The notes under the pieces were generated by a model, which saw only the letters and a list, made by a program, of their open reading frames with translations, was not told the DNA's origin and did not search any database. Below are positions 48,712-57,086 of a DNA stretch of 64,000 nucleotides, piece by piece. The stretch's first letter is position 1. Each line of letters starts with the position of its first letter. The stretch comes from CAVRUF01 sp963716005. GTDB taxonomy: Bacteria > Actinomycetota > Thermoleophilia > Gaiellales > Gaiellaceae. Made by a program: the position numbers and the translations under genes. Location of the stretch: positions 620,001-684,000 of the forward strand of contig OY970285.1 of NCBI GenBank assembly GCA_963716005.1, written 5' to 3'.

Positions 48712-49998
48712 ATGGGGAACCAGCGCGACCGGCTTCGTCTTCTCGCCGCCTTGGCGGCAAGCGCCATCGCAGCGTGCGTGTTCGTCTCGTCCGCCGCCGC
48801 GGGTATCGCCGAGCGGACGCACTCGAGCAAGCGCACGCCTGTCGTCGTCTTCCCGGCGTTCCACTTCACGAAGCTCACGGTCACCGTGCGAAACCAGCAC
48901 GTCGCGCCGGAGTGCCCGCGGTCCGGGTCGTTCGAGGACTGGTTCCTGAACGACACGACGAGCCCCTTCTCCCAGGTCTGCCAGGACAAGCTCCTCACGC
49001 TCCGCTACGACGCGAACCGCCACAAGCGGATGCCCGACCGGTTCTCGAACCAGCGCGGCGTCAAGGTCGCGGTGAAGGACTACGGCAAGACGGAGAGCGC
49101 GCCGTTCTACGAGGATCTGTACCTGGCGCTCGAAGGCGAGGGCTACACGCGGAACCGAGACATCCGCGTCGCCGGCTACGACTCGCGGCTCACGCCCGAC
49201 ATGTGGGGCTTCGTCGAGCGGACGAAGTGGCTCATCGAGGACACATACTACGACAACGGCCGCCGTCCCGTCCACCTCGTCGGCCACTCGAACGGGCCGC
49301 TCTACATCCAGTACCTGCTCACGCACACGTCGCAGCGCTGGAAGGACAAGTACGTCCACGGCTTCACGCCGCTCGCCGGTAACTTCCCGGGCCAGGGTGT
49401 TCTCTACCCGCTGCTGTTCACCGGCCTCAACATCACCGACTTCCTCTTCCCGGCCACGGAAGAGAACGCCGTGTCGAGCGCGGAGATGTACCTGACGCTC
49501 CCGTCGACGTACATGAGCGCGGCCGATCCGAAGGTCTTCGGAGACATCGAGACCGTGGTCGAAAACCTGTCCAACGGCAAGACTTATACGCCGCGCACCT
49601 ACCGGCGGCTCCTTCATGACGCTGACCTCGACTGGACGAAGCCGATCGCCGACTACTACATCGGCTTCGTGGGCTTCACGCGGCGCTCCGACTTCCCGAA
49701 CGTGGACGTCTATGCCGAGAAGGGCTCCGGGCTAGAGACCGTGGTCGGGATCGGCCTCGACGATCTGACCGTCGGCCAGGTGCTCGACGACTCGAACACG
49801 TTCTTCACGCGCGACGGCGACATCAACCAGGAGGACGTGACGAACGACGCCGTGGGCGTGTGGGAGCGGATGCGCTGCTTCCGCTTCAGCCTCACGGACA
49901 ACCCGGGCGTCGACCACTTCGCGCTCCCGTCGAACTCGGCCGTTCTCGACCGCCTGCTCGCGCATGTCGCGCAGCGGCGCTCGCACTGCTCCCGCTAG
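48712..49998 (+). CDS. Secreted lecithin:cholesterol acyltransferase-like hydrolase
   Basis: The 428-residue protein has a signal peptide (LRLLAALAASAIAACVFVSSAAAG) and an LCAT/lipase fold. The nucleophile motif VHLVGHSNGPLYIQYLL has Ser193 in GHSNG. Early segments PVVVFPAFHFTKLTVTV and GSFEDWFLNDTTSPFSQVCQDKLLTLRYD match LCAT-family layout, and VDHFALPS near the C-terminus holds a likely catalytic His. LCAT relatives are common in eukaryotes and scattered in bacteria. It probably acts on lipids or esters outside the cell. ATG 48712 follows GGAAGGGA. Downstream an imperfect stem (CTGC/GCAG and GCTCG/CGAGC) spans the stop codon, without a T-run. Confidence 0.82.
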   Translation: MGNQRDRLRLLAALAASAIAACVFVSSAAAGIAERTHSSKRTPVVVFPAFHFTKLTVTVRNQHVAPECPRSGSFEDWFLNDTTSPFSQVCQDKLLTLRYDANRHKRMPDRFSNQRGVKVAVKDYGKTESAPFYEDLYLALEGEGYTRNRDIRVAGYDSRLTPDMWGFVERTKWLIEDTYYDNGRRPVHLVGHSNGPLYIQYLLTHTSQRWKDKYVHGFTPLAGNFPGQGVLYPLLFTGLNITDFLFPATEENAVSSAEMYLTLPSTYMSAADPKVFGDIETVVENLSNGKTYTPRTYRRLLHDADLDWTKPIADYYIGFVGFTRRSDFPNVDVYAEKGSGLETVVGIGLDDLTVGQVLDDSNTFFTRDGDINQEDVTNDAVGVWERMRCFRFSLTDNPGVDHFALPSNSAVLDRLLAHVAQRRSHCSR

Positions 49999-50295
49999 GC
50001 AGCGAGCCGTCTAAGCTTCGAAGCCGGGTGCGGCGAACCCGTTCACGAAGCGAGTCCCGCGTCCATGTGAGTCCTTTCGCCCGGGCGACCCACACCGGAT
50101 CGCGGCGCCGCCAGTATCGACGTTTCCGCGGAGCCTCGGGCGATCGGTGCTACGGTGGACATGCGCGTTTGGTTCTAGCGTTGAAGCCGCCGAGGCTCCG
50201 CACGATTTCCTCTTCGTCTTTCGCATCTGGCCCTGAGCGCCGCAGTGGGCCCATTCGGATCCGCTGTTCCGAGAGATGAACAGAAGGAGCAACAC
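49999..50295. other. Intergenic region, probably the promoter region for the following ABM gene
   Basis: About 300 bases with no coding frame I trust. A -10-like CTACGGT at about 50151 is present, but no clear -35 or RNA motif. The following gene has a strong ribosome-binding site. Confidence 0.4.
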
Positions 50296-50604
50296 ATGTT
50301 CGCGACTATCCGCCGCTACGAGGGTGTCGACCAGAGCCGCACCACCGAGCTCACCACCAAGGTCAACGAGACGCTCGTCCCCAAGCTGAGCGAGCTGCCC
50401 GGCTTCAAGGGCTACTACCTCATCGAGGCCGGCAACGGCGTCATGAGCTCGCTGAACCTCTTCGAGACGTCCGACCAGGCCGAGGAGTCGACCAAGTTCG
50501 TCTCCACCTGGATCCGTGACCAGAACCTCGAGGGCATCGTGCCGAACGCACCGAAGATCACGATCGGCAAGGTCATGTCCCACAAGAACGGCGTCGCCGT
50601 CTAG
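50296..50604 (+). CDS. ABM-like (dimeric alpha/beta barrel) protein
   Basis: This 102-residue protein resembles antibiotic-biosynthesis-monooxygenase-fold proteins: MFATIRRYEGVDQSRTTELT starts the first strand and helix, LSELPGFKGYYLIEAGNGVM forms the middle strands, and MSSLNLFETSDQAEESTKFV follows. Codon usage is biased toward a few preferred codons (for example CTCACCACCAAG), which suggests high expression. AGAAGGAGC lies 5 nt before the ATG. It is monocistronic and followed by a clear terminator. The function is unknown; heme or small-molecule binding is typical of the fold. Confidence 0.78.
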   Translation: MFATIRRYEGVDQSRTTELTTKVNETLVPKLSELPGFKGYYLIEAGNGVMSSLNLFETSDQAEESTKFVSTWIRDQNLEGIVPNAPKITIGKVMSHKNGVAV

Positions 50605-50628
50605 TCAGTACGACTGACGTGCGCAGGG

Positions 50629-50658
50629 AAGGGCTCCGCTTGTCGGGGCCCTTTCTTT
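50629..50658 (+). terminator. Rho-independent terminator after the ABM-like gene
   Basis: GGGCTCCG (50631-50638) pairs with CGGGGCCC (50644-50651) around the loop CTTGT, extended by AA/TT, and is followed by TTTCTTT. It also separates this gene from the convergent epimerase gene. Confidence 0.85.
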
Positions 50659-50661
50659 GCC

Positions 50662-51621
50662 CTAGAGCGTGTTCAGCCCCGATTTCAGCGTCGGGTAGAC
50701 GAGGTCAGGGATCAGTTCGGCCCGCGCGCGCGACGTGTCGCTCCAGTGGTCGACGTGGCCGAGGCGGACGAAGTCGCGCGTGAGCGGCGACTGCGTACGG
50801 GCGACGAGCGCGAATGCCTCGCACAGCGCGGCGCCCGCCTGAATGACCGGGAACGGCAGGCGATACGGCCGCGAGTAGCCCCAGTGGTCGCACACCGTGT
50901 CGAGGAACTCCTGGACGGTCGTCGGCTGCTCGTCCCCGACGGAGTAGATCCCGTGGATGTCCGGCTTGTAGATCGCCGCCTCGGTGGCGCGCAGGAAGTC
51001 CTCGGTCGCGAGCAGGTGCTGGACGGTCGGCTCGGGCCACACGCAGAGCAGGTGGTAGCGCGCGAGCCACCGGGACGCCTCGACCATCAGGATCCCGCGG
51101 CCGTACACCATGCCGAGGCGCAGTACGACGGGCTCGGTCTCTGCACGCGCGCGCACGAGCAGCAGGCGCTCCTCCTCGAGGCGCGTCTTCGCGTGCACGG
51201 ACGGCGGATCGCGGTCGAGGCGGCCCGTCTCCGGGTGCTCGACCGAGGTCGGGCCCTCCACCTGCGGGAACGAGATGAGGATGATCCGGCGGACGTTCGC
51301 CTCCAGCGCGGCGTCCACGAGGTTCGAGAACCAGCGCGTGTTCGTCTCCGGCAGGAACTTCTCCGGCCGGGGCTTGAAGAGGATCCCCGCGAAATGGACG
51401 ATCACGCCGACGTCCTGCACGGCCGCGGGCAGCGTGCGCGGGTCGGCGAGGTCGGCCTGCACGAGCTCGACGTTCGGCAGGCCGACTAGCGTGTCCGACA
51501 CGCGCCTGTGGTGGTACATGAGCCGCAGCGGCCGCCCCGACGGCGCGAGGCGGCGCGCCAGCAGGCCGCCGAGATTTCCCGCGGCGCCCGTGATGAGAAC
51601 CCGCGGGCCGGCTTCGTCCAC
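50662..51621 (-). CDS. NAD-dependent epimerase/dehydratase family protein (extended SDR)
   Basis: This 319-residue protein has the NAD-binding motif VLITGAAGNLGGLLARRLA, an acidic second position in VQADLADPRTL, and VIVHFAGI. The active-site Tyr region is atypical: HAKTRLEEERLL replaces the YxxxK usual for sugar epimerases. Substrate binding may therefore differ. The GTG start lies 5 nt downstream of the Vps62-like gene stop, so the two are probably co-transcribed. An atypical member acting in lipid or sugar metabolism is as far as the sequence allows. Confidence 0.8.
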   Translation of the reverse strand: MDEAGPRVLITGAAGNLGGLLARRLAPSGRPLRLMYHHRRVSDTLVGLPNVELVQADLADPRTLPAAVQDVGVIVHFAGILFKPRPEKFLPETNTRWFSNLVDAALEANVRRIILISFPQVEGPTSVEHPETGRLDRDPPSVHAKTRLEEERLLLVRARAETEPVVLRLGMVYGRGILMVEASRWLARYHLLCVWPEPTVQHLLATEDFLRATEAAIYKPDIHGIYSVGDEQPTTVQEFLDTVCDHWGYSRPYRLPFPVIQAGAALCEAFALVARTQSPLTRDFVRLGHVDHWSDTSRARAELIPDLVYPTLKSGLNTL

Positions 51622-51626
51622 GCGGC

Positions 51627-53537
51627 TCAGGCCAGCTCGACCTCGGCCGGAAGATCGCCGTGCTGCTCCTCGGGCGCGAGCTCGTCGCTCACGCGGACGT
51701 CGAAGTAGACGTACGTCGTGAGCACGGCGACGAACGGCACCGCGGCCGCGTAGACGACCGCGGAGACCGCGTTCAGGAAGGCGAACGGGGCGCTGGTGAC
51801 GATGATGAGGAGCGCACCGATCAACGGGCCGATCGCGAGCGCGAGCGCGGCGGCGAGGATCACGAGCGATCCGACCTTGAGCCAGTCGCCGCGCACGAGC
51901 CGGTGGCTGCGGCGGATGGCGCCTAACGCCGAGCGATCCTCGAGCTCGACGGCCGGGATGATCAGGCACCACCGGACGGTCAGCCAGATCGCGACCGGGA
52001 TGAGGAACACCGTGCTCGCGAGGATGGTGACGACGAAGACCGCTAGGAAGAACGAGCCGAGCAACGGACGGATGCTCTCGAGCGACAGGCGGAACGCGTG
52101 TACCGGGCCGATCGACTCGCCACGGTCGATCGCGACGAGCGCCCGCGCGGTCGCGCCCTGAACGAGGCCGACGCCGAGGAACGTCAGCGCCGTCGAGAGC
52201 GCGAAGACGAAGAAGACGAGGAAGCCGCCGCTTTCACCGCCGGTATCCACCCCGAGAACGCTTGACGTCCCGGTGACAAGGCTCTGGAGCAGCGCCACGA
52301 GGACCATGAGCGGGACGAAGATGACGCCAAGGCCGAGCAGGAGCGGCAGCTGGCTGCGGTACATCCGGGCGGAGGCCGTGACGATCTGCCCCCAGGACCG
52401 CCGGCGCGCGAGCCGCAGCGGGGCGGTCGGCGTCCAGGTCGCGCGCGAGATGCCCCAGAAAGCAAGTCCGACGAGGATCGCGATCACGATGATCGCGGGC
52501 CACGGGTTGCTGATCGAGCGGCTGAGGAGCACCGAGCCGCCGCTGATCGCGCCGCAGAAGAAGTCGGTCGCGCCCGTGCCGAGCAGACCGCCGGCGGGGA
52601 CGGCGTAGCTGCGGTCGTTCCACTCTTCCGACCACGCGATCGGCTCGGTCCACTGACCCTTCAGGTTCGGGCCCGTCGGGCCGTTGTAGAACGACGGTTG
52701 CAGCTCGCCCCAGCGGCCCTGGAACTCGATCCACGGGAAGGCATCGAGCGCCTCGGTGGGGTCACTTGGAATCGTGTGCACGGCGGGGATGACGTCGCGG
52801 GTCGGGCCGGTCGTGTCGTCGCAGCCGACGCCCTGCGAGGCCGAGCTCCCGAGATAGAGCCCTTCGTCGAAGTGGTTGGCGTGCGAGCCGGCGGCCGGGT
52901 GGACGACCGGATGCGTGCCGTCGATCACCTCGAGCTGGTCGCGATCGTCCCAGTCGGCCCTCTCGGCGCCCTCGTGCTGGCTGTAGCCGACCTTCGTCGG
53001 CTCGACGTCGAGCGCCTCGGCGGCGTCCTCGGCGTCGAAGACGAGCTGGATCATCTCCCAGTCGCCCTCGTGCAGGTTGTTCCAGTCGTTGAAGGCGTAG
53101 AAGATCCAGTACTGGAGCGCGAGCTGGCCGGGGAAGCCCGGGTCGGTGGCGACGTGCGCATAGACCGCCGGCTCCTTGTCCTCGGTGATCCGGCGTGCCC
53201 AGAGCTCGTAGTTGCAGCCGGGATCGAGGGCGTAGCCGGGGAAGTCGAGGTGGTACTCGTAGAGCCGGTTCGTGAGATCGCCCGCGGCCGGGCCGACCTG
53301 GATCAGGTCGCCGCCGCCCCAGGGCCCGCGCAGCCCGACGGTCGGCTCGTCGAAGAGCGCGTCGACGTCCATCGGCTCGTACGGCTCGCCCGGCCCACAC
53401 TCCTCGCGCTGGTCGACGAGGCGGACGACCGGGGCGTACTTCTCCGCGAGTGCGGTCTCGTCGGCGGTGTCCGCGAACGCCGCCGGGGCCAGCACGAGAG
53501 CGGCGAGAACGGGGAGGAGAACAAGCGTGCGGCGCAC
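51627..53537 (-). CDS. Vps62-like ectodomain fused to a multi-helix membrane domain
   Basis: The 636-residue protein has a signal peptide (TLVLLPVLAALVLAPAAFAD). A Vps62-related ectodomain follows (about 25-335): KYAPVVRLVDQREECGPGEPYEP, LQYWIFYAFNDWNNLHEGDWEMIQLVF, HPVVHPAAGSHANHF, and WIEFQGRWGE, with several conserved cysteines. A helix at about 345-365 leads to a region resembling the glycerophosphoryl diester phosphodiesterase membrane domain (about 385-610), with LARRRSWGQIVTASARMYRSQLPLLLGLG and 6-7 helices. The GTG start follows AAGACT by 6 nt on the minus strand. The combination is unusual; function unknown. Confidence 0.75.
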   Translation of the reverse strand: MRRTLVLLPVLAALVLAPAAFADTADETALAEKYAPVVRLVDQREECGPGEPYEPMDVDALFDEPTVGLRGPWGGGDLIQVGPAAGDLTNRLYEYHLDFPGYALDPGCNYELWARRITEDKEPAVYAHVATDPGFPGQLALQYWIFYAFNDWNNLHEGDWEMIQLVFDAEDAAEALDVEPTKVGYSQHEGAERADWDDRDQLEVIDGTHPVVHPAAGSHANHFDEGLYLGSSASQGVGCDDTTGPTRDVIPAVHTIPSDPTEALDAFPWIEFQGRWGELQPSFYNGPTGPNLKGQWTEPIAWSEEWNDRSYAVPAGGLLGTGATDFFCGAISGGSVLLSRSISNPWPAIIVIAILVGLAFWGISRATWTPTAPLRLARRRSWGQIVTASARMYRSQLPLLLGLGVIFVPLMVLVALLQSLVTGTSSVLGVDTGGESGGFLVFFVFALSTALTFLGVGLVQGATARALVAIDRGESIGPVHAFRLSLESIRPLLGSFFLAVFVVTILASTVFLIPVAIWLTVRWCLIIPAVELEDRSALGAIRRSHRLVRGDWLKVGSLVILAAALALAIGPLIGALLIIVTSAPFAFLNAVSAVVYAAAVPFVAVLTTYVYFDVRVSDELAPEEQHGDLPAEVELA

Positions 53538-53543
53538 GGCCCG

Positions 53544-53549
53544 AGTCTT
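53544..53549 (-). promoter_or_regulatory. Putative leaderless -10 element for the Vps62-like gene
   Basis: On the minus strand AAGACT is followed by 6 nt and the GTG at 53537. A plus-strand -10 element lies 11 bp away, so the two divergent promoters face away from almost the same spot. Confidence 0.4.
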
Positions 53550-53560
53550 TCACGACCGGC

Positions 53561-53566
53561 TACCGT
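53561..53566 (+). promoter_or_regulatory. Putative leaderless -10 element for the gene at 53574
   Basis: TACCGT ends 7 nt before the ATG 53574. Confidence 0.4.
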
Positions 53567-53573
53567 TCCGCCC

Positions 53574-54087
53574 ATGAGCGCAACCGACCAGCAGACCTTC
53601 CCCGAGCTGGGCACCGAGTTCACGATCGACGTGCCGTACCAGAGCCGCCCGGTGAGGTTCATCCGCAGCGCCGACGTGGGCGACTGGCGGCTCAAGGTCT
53701 ACGGGATCGCGCGGCCCGGTCACGAGCCGCGGCAGGAGCTCGTCGACGCTGCTCTGGCGCTCGCGCCGCGACGTCTATCCGGAACCCGCGCGCGGGGACA
53801 ACCGGCACGGGCTCGGGTTCTTCGTCGTCCACGACTCGCGGACGTTCGGGATCGTCCTCTACTACTGGTGGCAGTCGACGAACGAGCTCCACCAGCGCGT
53901 CTTCTTGAGCCCGCTCGACGATGTCACTGCGCTGGCGCCGTACGAGGGCCCGCAGGCCGCGGGCTGCGTGTGGGAGATGGCCGCGATCGACTTCGAGCGC
54001 CGGGCCTGGATCGAGGACATCCTCGCGAATCCGTCGGGGCCCGACGTCGAGCGATACCTCGGCCGTCATTTCGACGGCGACGTCTAG
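53574..54087 (+). CDS. Hypothetical protein, frameshifted
   Basis: The first piece reads SATDQQTFPELGTEFTIDVPYQSRPVRFIRSADVGDWRLKVYGIARPG. A +1 shift near 53765 leads into DVYPEPARGDNRHGLGFFVVHDSRTFGIVLYYWWQ and then FLSPLDDVTALAPYEGPQAAGCVWEMAAIDFERRAWIEDILANP. Without one base the product is about 170 residues, soluble and rich in aromatics. I do not recognise the family, but the even length and absence of stops argue that it is a real conserved gene with a sequence error. Confidence 0.62.
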
Positions 54088-54129
54088 CTAGAGTCCCCGG
54101 GCGCAATTTCGAACGAAGGAGCCGCCGCC

Positions 54130-54843
54130 ATGCGCACCCTCAAGGTCGGGGACATCGAAACGAACGGGAAAGGGCCGATCCACGGCGCGCAGTGGGTGCT
54201 CTCCGGGCACAACGTCTTCAAGGAGAATTTCGAGCCCGGCAAGATCGACGGCGACTTCGGGACGCAAACCGGTGAGGCATGCGCGCGCGCGAAGCAGGCG
54301 CTCGGATTTCCCTCGACCGGGCAGGCGCCGACGTTCGGGCCGCACCTCCGCGAGTACCTGCTCGGCAAGAAGTCGCTGCCCGCGTCCTACCTCGCGCGGC
54401 GAGTCATGCGGCAGGCGCGCCGAAACGACGAGTCCCCCTTCATCTACCCGGCGAAGAAGAAGGTCGCGATCATCGGCCGTCCCGGGCAGGGGACGCACTC
54501 GTTCACGTCCGAGCCGGCGAACTGGCAGTCCGACAACGCCTGGGATTTTGCGTTTCCAGCGGGAACACCGCTTGTCGCGGTCGCGGATGGGACGATCGGG
54601 GAGAAGATCGGCCCGATCTCGACCGACCCGAACTCGCGCTTCGGCGGGCTGCGCTGCTACCTCGAGACCGAGCGGAACGAGTTCTACTACGCGCACCTCT
54701 CGAAGCTCGCGCCCGAGACGACGGCCGGCGCGAAGTTCACGCAGGGCCAGGTGCTCGGGTTCTCCGGCTCGGCGAGCGGGGTAGACCACCTCCATCTAGG
54801 CGTGCGCGACTGGCGCGCATTCCAGAAGACCGCGGAGGCCTGA
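54130..54843 (+). CDS. M23 family metallopeptidase with N-terminal peptidoglycan-binding-like domain
   Basis: This 237-residue protein has an N-terminal domain like PG_binding_1 (GPIHGAQWVLSGHNVFKENFEPGKIDGDFGTQTGEACARAKQALGFP, with the typical IDGDFGxxT). The C-terminal M23 LytM-like domain follows, with the zinc site spread over GTHSF, AWDFAFPAGTPLVAVADG, YYAHLSKL and DHLHLGVRDW (HxH). No signal peptide is visible, which is odd for a cell-wall hydrolase. It may be released another way or act on a non-wall target. GAAGGAG precedes the ATG. It overlaps the VOC gene by one base (TGATG). Confidence 0.85.
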   Translation: MRTLKVGDIETNGKGPIHGAQWVLSGHNVFKENFEPGKIDGDFGTQTGEACARAKQALGFPSTGQAPTFGPHLREYLLGKKSLPASYLARRVMRQARRNDESPFIYPAKKKVAIIGRPGQGTHSFTSEPANWQSDNAWDFAFPAGTPLVAVADGTIGEKIGPISTDPNSRFGGLRCYLETERNEFYYAHLSKLAPETTAGAKFTQGQVLGFSGSASGVDHLHLGVRDWRAFQKTAEA

Positions 54844-55179
54844 TGCCCGTTCCGTTCCTGATCGAGTTTCCCGCCGACGACTCCGTGCGGGCACGGCGCT
54901 TCTGGCAGGGGCTCCTCGGCACGCAGCTCTCGGAGCGCGGCGAGGGCGAAGGCCAGGGCTGGGAGGGCGAGTACGGCGGCGTCAACTTCGGCGTCCACGA
55001 GCGCGGGTCCGGGGCCGGGCGACCGCTTCTCGCTTCCCTACTTCACGGTGCCGGACATGGTCGTCGCCGTCGAGCGCGTGCGCGACCTCGGCGGCGAGGT
55101 CGTTCACGACGGCGAGCGATGGACGATCTGCCGCGACTCCGAAGGGACGCCCTTCGGACTCACCCAGCAGTCCGGCTAG
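54843..55179 (+). CDS. VOC-family (glyoxalase-like) protein, frameshifted
   Basis: One VOC module: FLIEFPADDSVRARRFWQGLLGTQL begins the first half and RFSLPYFTVPDMVVAVERVRDLGGEVVHDGERWTICRDSEGTPFGLTQQSG ends the second, with GTPFGLTQ typical of the last strand. A +1 shift near 55010-55020 joins them; the corrected product is about 111 residues. The His/Glu metal ligands are incomplete, so a binding rather than catalytic role is possible. It is co-translated with the M23 gene. Confidence 0.75.
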
Positions 55180-55506
55180 CTACTTGCCGATCTTCGAAAG
55201 CGCGTCGTCCAGGTCGACGCCGCCGGGAAGCTTCCCGTCCGGGCTCACCTGGTCGACGATCTTCGGGAGATACTCCGCGATCGCGTCCTGCGCCTGGTCG
55301 GGCGTGACGCCGAGCTTGTCCGCGATCGCCGCGACCTGGTCGGAGCCGAGCGCGTCGCGCACCTGGCCGCTCGAGATGGCCTCGTTCGCGCCCTTGCCGA
55401 TCCACGATTCGACCTGCTTGTCCATGCCGCTCGACTTGAACTTCTCGAGCGCGGAATCGAGTCCGCCGCCGGCGAGGCTGCCGACGAGGTCGCCGAAGCC
55501 GCCCAT
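55180..55506 (-). CDS. YidB family protein (DUF937)
   Basis: This 108-residue protein is Gly/Ser-rich at the N-terminus (MGGFGDLVGSLAGGGLDSALEKFKSSGMDKQVESWIG) and then carries GANEAISSGQVRDALGSDQVAAIADKLGVTPDQAQDAIAEYLPKIVDQVSPDG, the helical YidB/DUF937 signature. Function is unknown. The ATG abuts the stop of the upstream holin-like gene (CATCTA on the plus strand), so they form a pair. Confidence 0.88.
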   Translation of the reverse strand: MGGFGDLVGSLAGGGLDSALEKFKSSGMDKQVESWIGKGANEAISSGQVRDALGSDQVAAIADKLGVTPDQAQDAIAEYLPKIVDQVSPDGKLPGGVDLDDALSKIGK

Positions 55507-55893
55507 CTAGTTGTTGGCGCGGCGCGCGCGCACCATCCGCGTGCCCATGAAGTCGGCCACGGCGGTGGTGATCCAGATGACGAGCGTCGCGAAGAGATAG
55601 GTCGCCGTTCCCGAGATCGAGACTCCGTCGACGATCCAGTTGACGACGAGGAGCGCGACGATCGTCGAAACGAGGGCGAGGAGGCCGGCCATCGCGACGG
55701 ACGGCTCGCGGACCAGAACCCTCAGCGCGAGGAAGTTGAGGATGAGGTGCGCGATCCAGAAGACGATCGTCGCGAAGATAAGGCCCTCGGTCGTCATCTC
55801 GAAGTCGTCGCCGAAGAGCACGCCGCAGAGAAGGAGTCCGACCGCGATCCCGAGGATGGACATCCCGAGGTTGATTCCCCAGCGCGCGAGCAT
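55507..55893 (-). CDS. Phage-holin-like four-helix membrane protein
   Basis: This 128-residue protein has four hydrophobic helices (INLGMSILGIAVGLLLCGVLF, FATIVFWIAHLILNFLALRVL, AGLLALVSTIVALLVVNWIV, YLFATLVIWITTAVADFMG) and a basic tail. The size and layout match the chromosomal phage-holin-4 superfamily. It is probably not phage-derived. The ATG shares CATG with a potential start on the other strand. Confidence 0.72.
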   Translation of the reverse strand: MLARWGINLGMSILGIAVGLLLCGVLFGDDFEMTTEGLIFATIVFWIAHLILNFLALRVLVREPSVAMAGLLALVSTIVALLVVNWIVDGVSISGTATYLFATLVIWITTAVADFMGTRMVRARRANN

Positions 55894-55933
55894 GGCGCGA
55901 TCCTACAACCATCCCGGTCACAATGACCAAGCC

Positions 55934-56782
55934 GTGTCGGTGACCTCGCAGAGATCGGCGCTGACGACCCGCGTCGCGGCGATCCGGACGCGCCTCGAGG
56001 AAGAACGGCCTCGGCACGAGTCCGTCGAGATCGGCTTCCGCTGGCTGGCGCGCGACATCAAGATCGCCGGCGGCGTGCTCGGCGGCGGCCTCGCCTACCG
56101 GTGCTTCTTCTGGGCCCTCGCGTTCGGCCTGTTCGCGGCCGGCGGGCTGGGCTTCGCGTCGAGCGGCGGCGCGGAAATCGACGACAACGCGGAGGAGGTC
56201 GGGGTCGGTACCGCGATGGCGCGGACGATCGCGACCGCCGCGCAGCAGTCCGAGAACGGCCGCTGGTGGCTCCTCGCGCTGGGTGCGTTCTTCCTCCTCT
56301 GGTTCAGCTGGGGGCTCCTGCGCGCGCTTCGGCTCGTCCATGCGGCGGCGTGGGGGATCGAGCTGACGCCGATCCGCAGGCCCTTCCGCGCGATCGCGTT
56401 CGTCATCGCCCTGCCGATCGCCGTCTTCGCGATGGGACTCGTGGCCGGCTGGATCCGGGCGCACACTCCGGTCGGTCTCGGGTTCGCGGCCACCCTTGCG
56501 ATCACGGTCGGGTTCGCGGCGATCTGGATCTTCGCGTCGATGGCGCTGCCGTCCAGAGACGTTCCTTGGACGGCATTCATCCCGGGTGCGATTCTGGTCG
56601 CGGTCGGGCTTCAGGTGCTGCACCTCATGACGGTCTACTACCTCTCCGAGAAGCTCGCGCACCAGTCCGAGCTCTACGGCGGGCTGGGCGTCTCGGCGAC
56701 CGCGCTCTTCGTGCTCTTCCTGATCGGCCGCGGCGTGGTCTGGGCCGCGGAGCTGAACGCCGTCCACGACGAGTTAAACTGA
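55934..56782 (+). CDS. YihY/BrkB family membrane protein
   Basis: This roughly 282-residue protein matches the YihY/BrkB family: a basic N-terminus (TTRVAAIRTRLEEERPRHESVEIGFRWLARDIKIAGGVLGGGLAYR), then six helices including WWLLALGAFFLLWFSWGLLRAL, AIAFVIALPIAVFAMGLVAGW and ATALFVLFLIGRGVVWAAELNAV, the last a common BrkB C-terminal motif. I use GTG 55934. ATG 55892 adds 14 residues but would coincide with the opposite-strand start. The function of the family is unsettled. Confidence 0.88.
   Translation: MSVTSQRSALTTRVAAIRTRLEEERPRHESVEIGFRWLARDIKIAGGVLGGGLAYRCFFWALAFGLFAAGGLGFASSGGAEIDDNAEEVGVGTAMARTIATAAQQSENGRWWLLALGAFFLLWFSWGLLRALRLVHAAAWGIELTPIRRPFRAIAFVIALPIAVFAMGLVAGWIRAHTPVGLGFAATLAITVGFAAIWIFASMALPSRDVPWTAFIPGAILVAVGLQVLHLMTVYYLSEKLAHQSELYGGLGVSATALFVLFLIGRGVVWAAELNAVHDELN
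56775..56780 (+). promoter_or_regulatory. Putative leaderless -10 element for the gene at 56787
   Basis: TAAACT lies within the last codons of the BrkB gene and ends 6 nt before the GTG 56787. Confidence 0.45.
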
Positions 56783-56786
56783 CCTC

Positions 56787-57086
56787 GTGTTCGTCAGCAT
56801 GACCAGCATCACCGGCGGCGACGAGGACGTCCTCGAGACCGCGAAGATCGCGATCGACTCGATGATCGAATGGCTGCGCGAGTTCGACGGCTACAAGGGC
56901 TGTCTCATGATGGCGAACCCCGAGACGGGCCACGTCCGGATGTTCTCGTACTGGGAGACGCGCGAGGACGCCAACCGAAGCTTCCGCGGGCGGGCGCAGG
57001 TGCGCGACTCGATCATCGCGACCACGGGCGTCGAGCTCGAGAGCGTCGAGCTCTACCACGTCGTCTTCGAAGACCGCGTCGACTGA
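56787..57086 (+). CDS. ABM-like small protein
   Basis: This 99-residue protein has the alpha/beta pattern of the ABM-like dimeric barrel: FVSMTSITGGDEDVLETAKIAIDSMIEWLREFDGYKGCLMMANPETGHVRMFSYWETREDANRSFRG. A conserved-type Trp in SYWETRED is common in the fold. It is followed, with a TGATG overlap, by a similar protein. Possible partners or a tandem duplication. Function unknown. Confidence 0.68.
   Translation: MFVSMTSITGGDEDVLETAKIAIDSMIEWLREFDGYKGCLMMANPETGHVRMFSYWETREDANRSFRGRAQVRDSIIATTGVELESVELYHVVFEDRVD

Noticed and set aside
55507..55893. Prophage remnant suggested by the holin-like gene
   Set aside because: No other phage genes are nearby, and holin-like families of this type are common chromosomal membrane proteins.
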